A stretch of 64,000 nucleotides of DNA from Nectonema munidae (lineage: Eukaryota > Nematomorpha > Nectonematoida > Nectonematidae), in NCBI GenBank assembly GCA_030549495.1, contig JAUIRK010000288.1, forward strand, positions 558,001 to 622,000, written 5' to 3'. Positions 52,757 through 63,995 of the stretch are shown here, piece after piece. Below the pieces are notes generated by a model. That model searched no databases. It worked only from the letters and a program-made list of their open reading frames with translations, and was not told the origin of the DNA. Made by a program: the position numbers and the translations under genes. Each line of letters begins with the position of its first letter. The stretch's first letter is position 1.

Positions 52757-52883
52757 GATGGTCAAGACATCCGAAGCCAAAACACTCGAAAACCAAAACA
52801 TCCGAAATCAAAATATATTATAGATGTTCAATTCAATAATCGTATGTTTTGGTTTTAGTTTTCGGGCGATTTGACCTGGCACC
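52757..52883. mobile_element. Word-array miniature element, 127 bp, both ends present
   Basis: Left GATGGTCAAGACATCCGAAG with three word units; right end (reverse complement) GGTGCCAGGTCAAATCGCCC with units AAAACTAAAACC. The compact form shows that the arrays are the inverted termini themselves. Confidence 0.65.
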
Positions 52884-52925
52884 TTAAGAGACACCCCCCC
52901 CCCCCCCTTCCCCCTCTTATTGAGT

Positions 52926-53105
52926 ACGTACTTTACGAATGGCCCCATAATCAAAATCACTGAAAACGAAAATCACTGCTTTTGGGGTTTTCGGGGATTT
53001 TCGCTTTTTGGATTTTGGTAGCGGGGATTTTAGTTCTTTTTGGTAGAGGGGATTTATTTTAGTTTTCGGCGCTTTTAGTTATCGGGAATTTTGAATAAAT
53101 ACAAA
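52926..53105. repeat. Word array, AATCCCCGAAAAC type
   Basis: Units AATCAAAATCACTGAAAACG on the left give way, reversed, to GGGGTTTTCGGGGATTTTCG and TTTTGGTAGCGGGGATTTTAG on the right. Same plan as the CGTCCG family but with CCCC in place of CGTCC. Confidence 0.55.
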
Positions 53106-53255
53106 TATAAACAGAGTGGCATATATTAAAATGTAAAATATTATTAACATTATTTTGTATTGCATGCCTCTATCAAAATCCTCATGATGGACTAAAGAAT
53201 TCCTAAACTATTGAGATTACTGAGGTTTCTGTAAATATTGAATACTTCGTGACGG

Positions 53256-54141
53256 TATCTAGTCAAAATCCCCGAAAACCAAAATCTCTGGTACCAAAAT
53301 ATCCGAAAACTAGCCCCCCCCCCCCCCCCCTACTGAAAATTCCTTCATCCGCCACTGCTATCATCAACAAAGAGATATAGTTATAAGCTATTGAAAAGTA
53401 GAGAAAATGAAAAATATCATATAAAAAATTTACTTGCATTGAAAGAAAGAAAGAAAGATTTATTCATACAATTATAAAGAAAAAAAGAACAGTTCGTGAC
53501 ATCAGTAAGACAAAATGTTTACAAATTTAAATAGAATAGACAATATATTTTCAATATAGAAAGTTTTTTTTTTTTTTAAGGGAAATATTCAAAAAGGCCT
53601 TAAGGCCGCTGATATACTTGAATTGAGATATGAAAAGAAAAACAATGCTAAGGTTGAGATAGTCTTAACTTCCTTTTAAACTGTACGGGAACTTAAGTTT
53701 TTCAAGGTTTTGTAAAAATTTAGACACGGGTTTATGTGAGAATATCCTCACGCCTATTCAACTGTTCAAAATTAAATAAAATTTGGAACAAAATAATTTT
53801 GTTCCGAAAAATTCTGGACATCCAATATTTTAAATCATAGTGAATTTGTAATTAAAATTTCACTCAAAATTGCAGGTCAACCGCTTTGAAGTACGAGCTT
53901 TCTTTACTTTGAAAAAGTTAGTTATTAAAAAGTAAGTAAAGATTTGTAAATTAATTGATACGCTAATAAGAATGAATTCATAAATTCATATACTACAAAT
54001 GAAAACAAACTTTATATGTATATTTGTTAACCTAATTCAATATATATCATCAAATTCATTTTTAATTTTCGGAACTTTTGGTTCTCTGACATTTTGGTTT
54101 CGGATGTTTTGATTTTCGGACGTTTTGACAAGGAACCCTTT
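53256..54141. mobile_element. Word-array element, 886 bp, enclosing other repeats
   Basis: Left GGTATCTAGTCAAAATCCCC with units GAAAACCAAAATCTC; right end (reverse complement) GGGTTCCTTGTCAAAACGTC with units CGAAAATCAAAACATC. Inside are a C run, a hAT-type right end TCATCCGCCACTG at 53344-53356 (same end type as 13730), and a probable LINE tail at 53430-53720. Confidence 0.45.
53430..53720 (-). mobile_element. Probable LINE 3' tail ending in (TTTC)n
   Basis: On the minus strand: GGCCTTAAGGCCTTTTTGAA, TATTTCCCTTAAAAAAAAAA, and a final ATAAATCTTTCTTTCTTTC. A short tandem 3' end after an ATAAA word is common for non-LTR elements. No coding part remains. Confidence 0.35.
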
Positions 54142-54238
54142 TAAAAATACTCATCACAAAAATAGTTTCTTTGAGAATTTGTAGAACTTGATAGGTAGTA
54201 AACTAGTAGTACTAGTGAGGCGAGTTGGTAGTCTAACT

Positions 54239-54597
54239 CAGTGGTCTTCAACTGGGGTTCCGCGTATTGCTATCAAAATACACTTTCATTCATTATGATA
54301 TAAAAGTTTTTTTAGTGCCTGCAATTCAAGCTATTCATATTGTTTTTGTTTTTTATTAGCTATTTTTATTTCGATTAAAAAAATTTTGAATCAAGGTTCA
54401 AAATTTAGTTATATGAAGTAAAATGCTGTATGAAAACGTACAAAGATAATTATAAATTTAACATATTTTTCACACATACAAAATCTTTGGAATTCTTATT
54501 GATACAAACTCATACACATTTCCCAGTTTATCATATCAAAGAATAATATAAGCATAAACAGAAACATTGACCATTTGGCCTATCAAATATACTATTA
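54239..54597 (+). mobile_element. Charlie-type hAT left end, interrupted
   Basis: CAGTGGTCTTCAACTGGGGT followed by TCCGCG is a classic Charlie-like hAT terminus. The phrase GGTTCCGTGAGATTTTC at 57195-57211 resembles the other side of such elements. If so, the element at 54598 inserted into this one. Confidence 0.45.
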
Positions 54598-57025
54598 CAG
54601 TAGTCGGCAAAGTACGGCTCACGAGCCAATTCTGGCTCTTTGACTAAAAAAAGTGGCTCTCTGACTCAACGAAAAAACAGTTATCCTTTGGTCTCGTTTG
54701 AAAAAAATATAAATTTTTTTAATATGAAAAAAAAATTTTTTTATACTTAAAAACCTTTCAACTTTTGTATTTCAAAATGGTTCTGCTCTTTCAACCAAAG
54801 AAATAAATTTGGGTTTTTTTTCAATTGACTCGATTTAATCTATGTGAGGATAATAATTTTCAAAGTTAAAATATTTTTATGGAAATGTCATTCGAGCAAC
54901 TTTTAATTTTTAAGGTCAACTTTAATTTTTCTTCTCTGTACGAATTTTATTATTAACTTTCCACTTTTTGTTCAAAAAAAGACTGTTTTTGTTGAGTTTT
55001 TCTTGACTATGAGGAAGATAAATTTTTATAAAATTCATGAAAAACGAACATATTTTTATATTTTATAAAAAATAATTGTTTGAATGAAAATTTCAGGATT
55101 ACCTTTTTTTTAGTTTGAATTATAAATTAAATTTTTAGAACTAGCTATAAACAATTTTTCTATGGGTAAATTTGTTAAAAGGCATAAAATTAGTGTTGAT
55201 GATGATACGAATTCTGATGAAGATGTGGCTGATATTACGATTTCGTCAAGCATTTCAAAAAATGATGTGATGAACCAAGATAGTAAATTTTGGAAATATT
55301 GAGAAAAATACATGGCTCTTGGCTTTACCTGGACTGGAGACCAAGACTGTCCTTTACCTTTGTGTATTGTTTGTGGAGAAAAGCTAGCTAACAGTGCACC
55401 GGCCAAACTCAAACGGCATTTATTGAAAAAAACATTCTGATTTATCAGTAAAGAAGAAGAATATTTTAAGCGAGAAATGAATCTCAATAAATAGCAAGTC
55501 TTTATGTTCACTAAAAAATTCAAGTTGAGAAACAAGCACAAGAAGCAAGTTACGCTGTGGCTGAAATAGTTGCAAAAAAAATGAAAGCTCACACCATTTT
55601 TGAAAGTCTTATTTTACCGGCATGTGAGCAAATAGTTGAAATAATGTTAGGAAAAGAAGCTGTTTCAGAAATAAACAAAATTAAACTTTAAGACAACACA
55701 ATAAGTAGACGCATTCAACATATGTTAGTCAACATTGAGTCTCATATCAAGAATTTTGAAAAATGAGATGTTTGCACTTCAAGTTGATGAAAGTACAGAT
55801 ATTTCTGATAAAGCACAACTTCTTGTGTTTGTTCGCTTTATAGATGATATGGCAATTGTGGAAGACTTTCTTTGTTACAAAGAATTTCCAGAAATAACAA
55901 AAAGGCAAGATATATTTGAAGTTTTGAATCCATACTTTAGTTATTGTGGATTTAAATAGGAAAACTGTTTTGGTATTTGTACCGATGGTGCCCCAGCAAT
56001 GGGAGGACGTGTAAAAGGATTTGTTCCAATAGCACAAAACAAGTATTCAAACATTATTCATACTCATTGTTTCATTCATAGGGAAGCATTAGTTGCTTAA
56101 ACTCTTGGACCTGAGATGAAATCCACATTAGATATAGTCGTGAAAATAGTTAACTACATCAAGATGAGACCACTTAAACGACATTTGTTTTCAAAAACTT
56201 TGTGAAAACATGGAAGCGGAATACTCAAACCTGATTCAACACACAGAAATAAGATGGTTGTCGAGAGGGAAGGTTTTGTCACGTTTTTATAAGTTGAGAG
56301 AGGAAATATTAGTCTTTTGTAATCAGGAAAATCTAGAAGAGTTTTCAGAATGTTTGAGTAGTCAACAGTGGTGCTCGAAGCTTACCTTGTAGATATTTTC
56401 CATGAGCTAAATATCTTGAATAAAAGTATGCAAGGCAGGAACGAAAATATATTGTCTTCAACTGATAAAATAAAAGCTTACCAGAAAAAAATATCAATAT
56501 GGAAAAAACGAATTACTTTAGGTAACATTGAAATGTTTCATTTTACTTTTGAAAGAAGCTGTTCAGAAATTACCTCACTAATTTTGAATCATCTGAATAC
56601 ACTCTCAGTTAATCTTAAAATGTATTATCCCTCAGTATCTATTGATGAATTTGATTGGGTGAGAAATCCATTTGTTGAAACACAAACAGATGAAAATTCA
56701 TTCACATTAGGAAGAGCTTGAGAGTATTTTCAGCGACAAGACATTAAAATTGAAGCACTTTGAGCTAACTCTTGATCAATTTTGGCTGTTAGTAGAAAGA
56801 GAGTACACTGCAATTGCCAAAAAAAGCCATTATTATTCTTCTGCAATTTTCGACTTCATATTTATGTGAATTAGCATTTTCAGCTCTTACACTCTTACAA
56901 CTATCAAAAACAAAAAGCGTGCACAACATTTGTTAGTTGAAGACGAACTTCGTGTTTGTTTGTCAAAAACCAGACCAAACATCAAAGAACTATGTCGTCG
57001 TCATCAGGCTCAGATTTTTCATTAA
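54598..57025 (+). mobile_element. hAT transposon, ZBED5/SCAND3-like, left end and decayed transposase
   Basis: Left end CAGTAGTCGGCAAAGTACGG then CTCACGAGCCAATTCTGGCTC, a well-known hAT-Charlie form. Coding region 55162-57025. The right terminus (expected as a mirror of CAGTAGTCGGCAAAG) was not found, so the 3' end is probably lost or rearranged. Confidence 0.75.
55162..57025 (+). pseudogene. hAT transposase (BED finger plus hAT dimerisation), multiply broken
   Basis: Starts MGKFVKRHKISVDDDTNSDE. BED/zinc region [20 protein letters not shown] and RHLLKKH; core MFALQVDESTDISDKAQLLV and VRFID, GLCTDGAPAMGG-like piece near 55980, EYSNLIQHTEIRWLSRGKVL followed by SRFYKLREEI; late part LVDIFHELNILNKSMQGRNE; C-terminal dimerisation STSYLCELAFSAL, LLVEDELRVCLSKTRPNIKE, ending at the TAA 57023-57025. 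At least eight stops or frame changes. All landmarks of a ZBED5-like hAT transposase are present in order, so the copy is full length on its coding side but dead. Confidence 0.8.
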
Positions 57026-57212
57026 GTTTTTCATCTTTGATACTCCAATAAAAAATTAAATTTGAACTTTTTCTTTATTGCTAACAAAATGATTTAATTA
57101 ATAATGTTGTACAATGTACTAATATATACACAATTATACTTGTTTTGTATATTATTATATATCTATTTTATTTTTTATCCAAAATTTAAAACTAGGTTCC
57201 GTGAGATTTTCT

Positions 57213-58200
57213 TGATGAGCTTGATCTTGGGGCAAGTTGCATGTAAATTATTCTTACTAAGAAAAAATTAGTATAGTGAATAAATAGTCATTTTCTAAAT
57301 TAATCAAATGAAAATTTGTAAATGCAATGAAACAAAAACTGCAAAGATTATCGAAAATAATTCCGTGATACTTACATGCATAGAAATAATTTTTTATTAT
57401 TTTTCAATAAGTATTATAAACTCATAAGTTAATAACTTTTACTAATTAAAAGAACAACTAATCAATTAATCTACTAACTGCTAAGAAAGTAAGTAACTAA
57501 CAGACTAAAAATATTATATTTTTGAGAATTAATCTAAATAAATTTATTACAAAATTTAAAATTTATAAGAAGAATCCTTTCTAATTTTAATTTTTATTGA
57601 AATTTATAAATTCATTTTTATAGAAAAATAAGTATAAAAATTTTTTACTCATAAAAGGAATTTTTTGTAAGTATTAATTACAAAATTCAGCCAAGTCTCA
57701 TGCCGTGTAATGCAACAATATGATGAAAATTATAATTTCATAAAAACAGGGCTGTTAAGTTTCAGAAATTGTGATGCGGGTGAAAATTTTTCCTCAAGCC
57801 TTGGAGAAATTTGAATTTTTCCAGTTTTTTTTCCAAAAAAAATCAGCCAATAAAAATGCCTTTCAGATGATTAATAGGCAATAGACTTCACATCTATGTA
57901 CGCAGGCCCCTAGCCAGAAAAAATTTCAGTTGTGGGAGGGGGCACTCCATTAGCATATGGTTAGGTTTCTACATCATTTGGTCACCGTATTAACACTAGA
58001 ACGCCCAAAGGGCTCATTTTGAGCTTTGCAATATTTTAAATTACAAGAATTTATGTTATTTGTTGTCGATTCAACTTGAAACTCAATAAATTCCTAAAAA
58101 AAATACATTATTTTTAAAACAGAGTCACTAATATACCAAAAAAACTCTAAAAAAAAAGCAAAAATTAAAAAAAGAGGCACTAGGCCCTACAGCAAAATCT
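57213..58200. other. AT-rich spacer
   Basis: An ACTAACT-rich patch lies near 57440-57510. At 57990 TTAA is followed by CACTAGAACGCCCAAAGGGC, a possible piggyBac-like end without a partner. No gene was seen. Confidence 0.4.
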
Positions 58201-58204
58201 AAAA

Positions 58205-58840
58205 GATGAGAATGAGAATGAGTTTATTAAAATCAAACCAAGGTTTGTAGCGATAAAATTCACTTGAGTAACATAAAGTTAAAAAGTGAAGAGAAGGAGT
58301 ATATGTATATATATTTGTATACTTGTGTTATAATATGGGAAAAAAATATTAATGGATGTTGCTTTGATGAATAGGAGCACACGTAAGGGGAAAAATAGTT
58401 CTTGTTTGAACAAGAGGAAACTTATCATTTTTCTTATGTTTCGTGGCAGCGAGTTAAACAGGACGGATGAGCATGAATATAATGTCTTTTTTAGTTTTTT
58501 GTTTCTGACTCTTATAGAAGGAATATTGTTAAATCTGTTTATTGTAAGTTCGGAGTTTTTACAAGATTGATATAATTCTTTGAACGTGCATAAAAGAAAT
58601 TTGTAGAGTAGAAAATTGCTCTCGGAAAGGATATTAGTAAGTGTGGAGTGATGTGAAGTTAGTTGTGAGGAATTTTTCAGGTAGAATATGTATTTTAGGC
58701 AGTTTTTAGCTAGCCTGTCGACTTTTGTGTAATCGGATATGGTGAGGAGGGGAAAGAAGGTGTTAATTGAGTAGTTGAAGTGGTTAAGAATAAAAGTTTT
58801 GATTAGGCACGCTTTATAAATATTTTATATTTGTTATAAT
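58205..58840 (-). mobile_element. LINE 3' end, 5' truncated, CR1/jockey-like
   Basis: Minus strand: an open stretch from about 58840 to 58380 reads KACLIKTFILNHFNYSINTF, VDRLAKNCLKYIFY, VRNKKLKKTLYSCSSVLFNS, LPRNIRKMISFLLFKQEL. This is the usual thumb and C-terminal end of non-LTR reverse transcriptases (K..L.....L.Y, LWNSLP..IR....L..FK). The 3' tail ends AATAAACTCATTCTCATTCTC, i.e. a hexamer microsatellite. About 160 codons are open without a break, so this copy is fairly young although short. Confidence 0.7.
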
Positions 58841-58859
58841 GGGTTATTTTTAAGTTCGT

Positions 58860-59534
58860 GAATACTTTTTATTGATTTCTATATCTTTAAATTAATAAAC
58901 TATGCATAAGAGTGAAACTAAACGTGTTTTATGTGACACTCTATGGAAGTTATCATTTTTGAACTACATGATTTCATAGCTATATTGAATGTGAGAGGAG
59001 TTACTATGTCTAAAAGTTAAAATATCAAATTACATTCCATAAGTAGATAGGCTTTCCATAAGTCAGAGTAAATGATTGTGCCTGATCGCATTAAAATTAA
59101 GTTGAAGTATAATTTTTTTCGCATCATAAGTATAATTACAAAGCTAATTGTACCTGATGAACCATGATTTTTAATTAGAAAAAATTAATAATTATTTTTG
59201 ACTAAAATTCATTGATGATTCAAATTGTATTGATGAGTCGCTTTTTTTGACTGTATAACTGAAGTTGGAAATTAAAACATTTTGAAACTTCTTCGGATCT
59301 TACCATTTTAATTATTAGCATACTAGAATTTTTTTTCAAATTTTTTTGTTTATACGGGTGATTTTGGTCATGTGGGATTTCAACATCAATTTGCGGGTGA
59401 CTCTCGCTCAATGAGTGTGACTTGACAACTCTGTAGAAATTTTGATGAGATAAAATTTAGAAAAACCCTTATTCGTTCAGTAATCTCAAAAAAAGAATCT
59501 AGAAAAAGTAAAGTGATTTTCTATCTCTTTTTTA
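58860..59534. other. AT-rich spacer
   Basis: No gene or element recognised. Confidence 0.4.
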
Positions 59535-60096
59535 GGGTCCTAGTAAAAATGTCAGCTACAAAAATAACCGAAAACTAAAATGTCCGCTACCAAAATCCAC
59601 GAAAACTAAAATGTCATCAACTAAAATTTAGGTCAACCCTTTTTTATTATAAAAAACGCATTTTCATAGTTGCCAAACGAGAAGACCAAAGCGGTAAACT
59701 TTTTTTCGAATACGACCTATGGACCATGCATGGGAAAAAAAAATAAATTTTAATTTTTGAATCGATTCTTCTTTAAAACAGTTGTCGTAGCGACTTTTTA
59801 TTTTATTTTTATCACTCATTCTTCAAGAAGTAAAAATTGGTTTACATAATTTAAATAGTCTAAATATTTATGTAAAAACACAAATCGATAAAAAAAAAAG
59901 TAAAAAAACAAACAAAATAAATATTAAACACAGGATGCATATGCTCAACGTGTGCCAATAAAAATGTTAGCATTCAAAAGCTGTAAAAATTTTCAAAAAG
60001 CGGTACAACCCATTTCAAAAACGGTAGACCAAAAAAAAAGTCGAAAATCGGTAGTATACCGAAATATAGAAATCACCCCAAAAAATTTTTCTTTGG

Positions 60097-60133
<37 letters not shown>

Positions 60134-60203
60134 ATAGGGGGGTAAAAAAAATTTTAATCTAATTTTCGGGCCTTTTGGATTTCGGACGTTTTGACCAGGC
60201 ACC
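59535..60203. mobile_element. Word-array element, about 670 bp
   Basis: Left GGGTCCTAGTAAAAATGTCA with units CGAAAACTAAAATGTC; right end (reverse complement) GGTGCCTGGTCAAAACGTCC. A T run of about 26 lies near 60099. The words CATAGTTGCCAAACG (59659) and, inverted, CGTTGGCAACTATG (60203) suggest a second, inner pair of ends. Confidence 0.45.
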
Positions 60204-60878
60204 GTTGGCAACTATGCATTTTTTACTTTCAAAGTACTTTTCACATAAATTATTTTTGTAAGAAGTACAAATTTAATGGTATCATTTTTGTGTCGTTTTG
60301 ATAATGTAAAAATCTCGCAACCCCAAAATAGCGAGAAGATTTGTTAACACATGTTTATGTGCTGATAAAGAAGTTGTTTGTGAGACATAGCTTCCTCTGG
60401 TCAATGCTGCGTCTCCTTAGGAAGTAGAAAAGCTCAGCAGGGGGAGAGGGAATACAATATCGTGATGGATCAAATCATATTATAGTGAGTTGACAGTAGC
60501 AGTAGAAGCGAATTGCTTATTATCTTATCTTCATGATGGAGATGTGAAGAAAACAGATGGGCCTGAAGAAAAGATGGAAAATCCTATATCACTAAATCAC
60601 TCTTCTAAACAAGATGGGACCGTCAGCTAGCTCATAAATCATTGCAACGTGATATACTACATGCACAAACATTTACGCTGAGAACAGATAATCATTTTTA
60701 TGTCTCTTACTACTACTACTCAGTATAATAATAATAATAATAATATCCATCAACACTCTTCTTCAAAACACATGTGTTTCCCATTCATTCACTGACTTTT
60801 CCTCCTACATTTTATAAATCCTGGAACAATTGTATCTTTGTCGTCTGCAACGCCGAAACAAATCAATTTCTTTTTAGG
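60204..60878 (+). other. Region upstream of laminin alpha
   Basis: Less AT-rich than its left neighbours. Contains an (ATA)n tract near 60724-60744. CTTTTTAG at 60870-60877 just before the ATG looks like a splice acceptor, implying an upstream 5' UTR exon, position not determined. Confidence 0.4.
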
Positions 60879-61044
60879 ATGAAATATTTTCTTTCGTTAA
60901 TTCTCCTCCTATTTTTTGAAAGGGGTGTGGGTGACAAAATTTTGAATCCCCCATACTTCAACCTTGCTCAAGGTCGACATATTTATGCTACTGCCACGTG
61001 TGGAGTCGGTGTGACGGAAGCTGAGGTTTACTGCAAGTTGGTTG
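60879..61044 (+). CDS. LanA: Laminin subunit alpha, first coding exon (signal peptide and start of LN domain)
   Basis: Secreted basement-membrane protein; the alpha chain joins beta and gamma chains into the laminin trimer and its LN domain drives network assembly. The exon encodes MKYFLSLILLLFFERGVGDK (hydrophobic core about residues 2-13, a signal peptide), then ILNPPYFNLAQGRHIYATAT, CGVG, EVYCKLV, the opening of the laminin N-terminal domain. Donor GTAAGG follows at 61045. 166 nt end in phase 1 and join to 63802 in frame. The class (LanA / vertebrate alpha-3 and alpha-5) is judged from PPYFNLA, IYATATCG and YCKLVG. Start chosen because an AG acceptor lies directly before it and the signal peptide fits. 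Confidence 0.9.
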
Positions 61045-61785
61045 GTAAGGCAATCGATCTCTTTAAACTCTTTTCCTGTAAAAAACACTCTAATCACCAA
61101 GAAGGATCAAACCTAAATTAGGTTTAGCAATGAAGGAGCTAATTTTTTTTATAAGTAACTCAAAAATTGTTCATTTTACACTAAAATGTATAATCATAAA
61201 ATACCCGTGATATAATTTCGCGATGCCTAACTGTCCCATTGAGAATTAATTGTCTTGGTGATTAATAGACCCGTTTGGTTATGTGATAATTTTAATGTTA
61301 GTGAATAAAGCGTTGTGAAAACTGCTGACACTAATAACTGTATAACTTACACCTATCTGATTTATTAACAAACCGCGTGTGGAAAAAATGTCCCTAAATT
61401 GCAAGTATGAAAAAATGCTCCCTTCAACGACTAACAAAAAGTGGTCAACACATCTCTATTTTATACATCATGAAACATAACTTGGGATAAAATGTAGTAA
61501 TACATATACTTTCATATATCAATTGTCCACAAATCAGACTTAAAAGCTCATAATATTATCATAGTTCGAAATCATGCTTAGTTGTAAACGTTCATACAAC
61601 AAAATTATAAATCTTCAATGAATATATTGTTAATTTAGAACGATCAATCCTTTTAGCCCAACGAGAATTTGAAGAATACGAGAGAGATAATAAATCAAAT
61701 ACGTGAAGAAATCATTCACACAGTTTCTTAGACATTTTTAAAACCATTACTTTTTCTTTAGAATGAACTTTGATAGGATCATAAT

Positions 61786-62604
61786 CAGAGCTGTGGAGTC
61801 GGAAAAATATTTAGCGACTCCGCCTTCACTTATTTATAATATTTGAGGCTGCAAATCCATTTATGTAAACTTTTTTTTTTTAACATTAATGACTCCACAT
61901 ATGCATAATTTAGTGACTTTAACTTCTAATTTTTTTTAATTATTCCTCAACTTTTCTATTTCAAATATTTTTAATTTTCAAAAAGTGTGATGAATATGTA
62001 CCATATTTCGATGTCGTTTGTGGATGACAATGTTAAATAGCCATTGAAAGATTTTCTTAATTTTAGGGCCTTGCTGCTTTGTGTTGCAAGCAAAATATTT
62101 GATCTATTTTCTTCGACATAATTTATTAAGCTTTTCTATCGGTTTGTATTTGCAGTGTTTTTCTTGCTTTATTAGAAAAATTTTCAATTTATTGTCTATA
62201 AACTTTTTATCTAAGACAAAACAATACGATTCATAAATTGAATTTATCTTATTTTTTTCGCAAACCTCTTTAAAATTTTTTTCCTAAAAACTTTCTGCTC
62301 ATAAACTCAGTTTTATTCCTTTACAAATTAATTTTAATGTAAAATAAAAAAAGTTCATTCTTTAATTTTGTTGAATTTTTCAGCCTTTTTCTATGGGTTC
62401 CAAAAATACAAGACTTGGACAAGCATTTTTATGTTGTGTTTTCGCAACGTTCGGCACTAAAAAGAGTGTCGATGAATTTATTCTAAACTAACATATAAGA
62501 GCACAATTATTTATGAAGTGTCGGGGTCGCAATAATTATCACGACTCCAACTCCGACTTCTTCTCACAAGGTGCGACTCCACTGACTCTGACTCAACAAC
62601 CCTG
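61786..62604. mobile_element. Non-autonomous hAT of the GGAGTCGG-ended family, 819 bp
   Basis: Ends CAGAGCTGTGGAGTCGG and, reverse-complemented, CAGGGTTGTTGAGTCAGAG. Flanks ATCATAAT (61778-61785) and ATCATGAT (62605-62612) match at 7 of 8 positions. No transposase frame. Its ends match the larger element at 34911-37553, which shows the related terminal CGACTCC runs. Confidence 0.8.
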
Positions 62605-62612
62605 ATCATGAT

Positions 62613-63780
62613 AAATTATTTTTGTGATACCACAGAATGTTTTTAATGAATATTAGTTGAATTTATGTTAAAACTCTTTGATTTTTAGTTTCATGTTCTG
62701 GGGAACGATAACATTACTAATGTTACATATACGAAGAATAAGCTTCATAAAAATTCAGAATTTAAAGTTAAAATTAAGTAGGATTAAAGTTGCACAGGTT
62801 TTAAAATTTTTGAATATTATGAGGTCTAGGTACATCAAAATACCTAACAAAGTTTAGTTATACCCCCTCACTGGGTATTTTTATTTCAGATCGAGTCCAA
62901 AACTCTTCTCTGTGATGAGGGAGCATTTTGAGAATTATTTTTTACTTCATTTATTTATTAAATTAATGTATTTTTTGTATAAAATAAAATAATTCCAAAT
63001 TAATATAATTTATTTTTGTAAATATTTTGATTAAACCAACTCTGCCAAATAATAATCGTTTGAAGCTAATCAATTTAAGAAAATATAAATAATCGATATT
63101 CTTTGCTGATTAAAAATTAAGAGAATAATCATACACTTTAAAATAAAATATAACAAAGATTTATTTTTCATTCAAAAGTCCATGCATTCAAAATATGATG
63201 AATAGTCAACTCATTTACCCGGGAACCTTCTATTTTCACATTCCTTTTCCCCGTTAGAAAGTGATAGAAAAAAAAACAAAAAAAAGTGTTAGAAAGTTAG
63301 TATGCGTAATTATTGGCTTTTTAAACATACAATTTCGCTCCCCTCTTTCTACGCCATTGCATAAAATTTCACGTTGGCAGAAAACTAGAGTGACATTAAA
63401 TGAACTTTTTTTAAATAAATGAAATAAAAAGATATTTAAACTGGATTAACGTATTTTTTGAGTATGTTATATTTTATTCTTACGATACACAAGCAAATCA
63501 ACATTTTAATTGTAAACGAATTCCTTCTCTCAACATAGTTTGATGATAGTGAACCTCACTGTTTTGAATATAGTGAATTTATGATATAATAATGTTTATT
63601 TGTGGATCTGTGTATTTGATATAGGTATAAAAAATCCGAAATATATATCTATAAGGAAAATAATTTATGTTTTTATAGTTTTCTACGAAATAATATTTCC
63701 AAATTATTTAACTACATATCCACTATGGTCGCATAACACTTTGGGGCTAATGCGCCTTATTTAGCGAACACATGACTTTT
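62613..63780. other. Right half of laminin intron 1
   Basis: AT-rich. No element or gene was recognised. Confidence 0.4.
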
Positions 63781-63801
63781 TATCATGACACTTTACTTAA
63801 G

Positions 63802-63995
63802 GATCCTCTTTCACCAAAGAAAATCTTGAAAAGATCTTTCGTGGTCAAAGCTGTGATTACTGTGACACCAACAACCCCAGTCTGTCTCATCCAGCGGAGT
63901 ACGCCATCGATGGAACGGAAAAGTGGTGGCAAAGTCCGCCTTTATCTCGCGGTAACGAGTTCAACCGTGTCAACCTTACCGTTGACCTGGGACAG
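63802..63995 (+). CDS. LanA: Laminin subunit alpha, second coding exon (LN domain)
   Basis: 194 nt from the AG at 63800-63801 to the donor at 63996 (CAG|GTATT). Joined to exon 1 it reads [66 protein letters not shown]. The strings [19 protein letters not shown] and NRVNLT.DLGQ are signature LN-domain words of laminin alpha chains; [11 protein letters not shown] is closest to the alpha-5/LanA class. The exon ends on a codon boundary. The gene continues beyond the window. Confidence 0.92.

Larger units (their letters stand above)
61045..63801 (+). other. Laminin alpha intron 1, 2757 bp
   Basis: Bounded by G|GTAAGG at 61045 and TTACTTAAG at 63801. Besides a hAT miniature (61786-62604) it is AT-rich with no recognised gene. 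Confidence 0.8.

Noticed and set aside
60774-60878. Longer laminin start upstream of the ATG at 60879
   Set aside because: The upstream frame begins at a GTG, has no signal-peptide character, and an apparent splice acceptor lies directly before the ATG.
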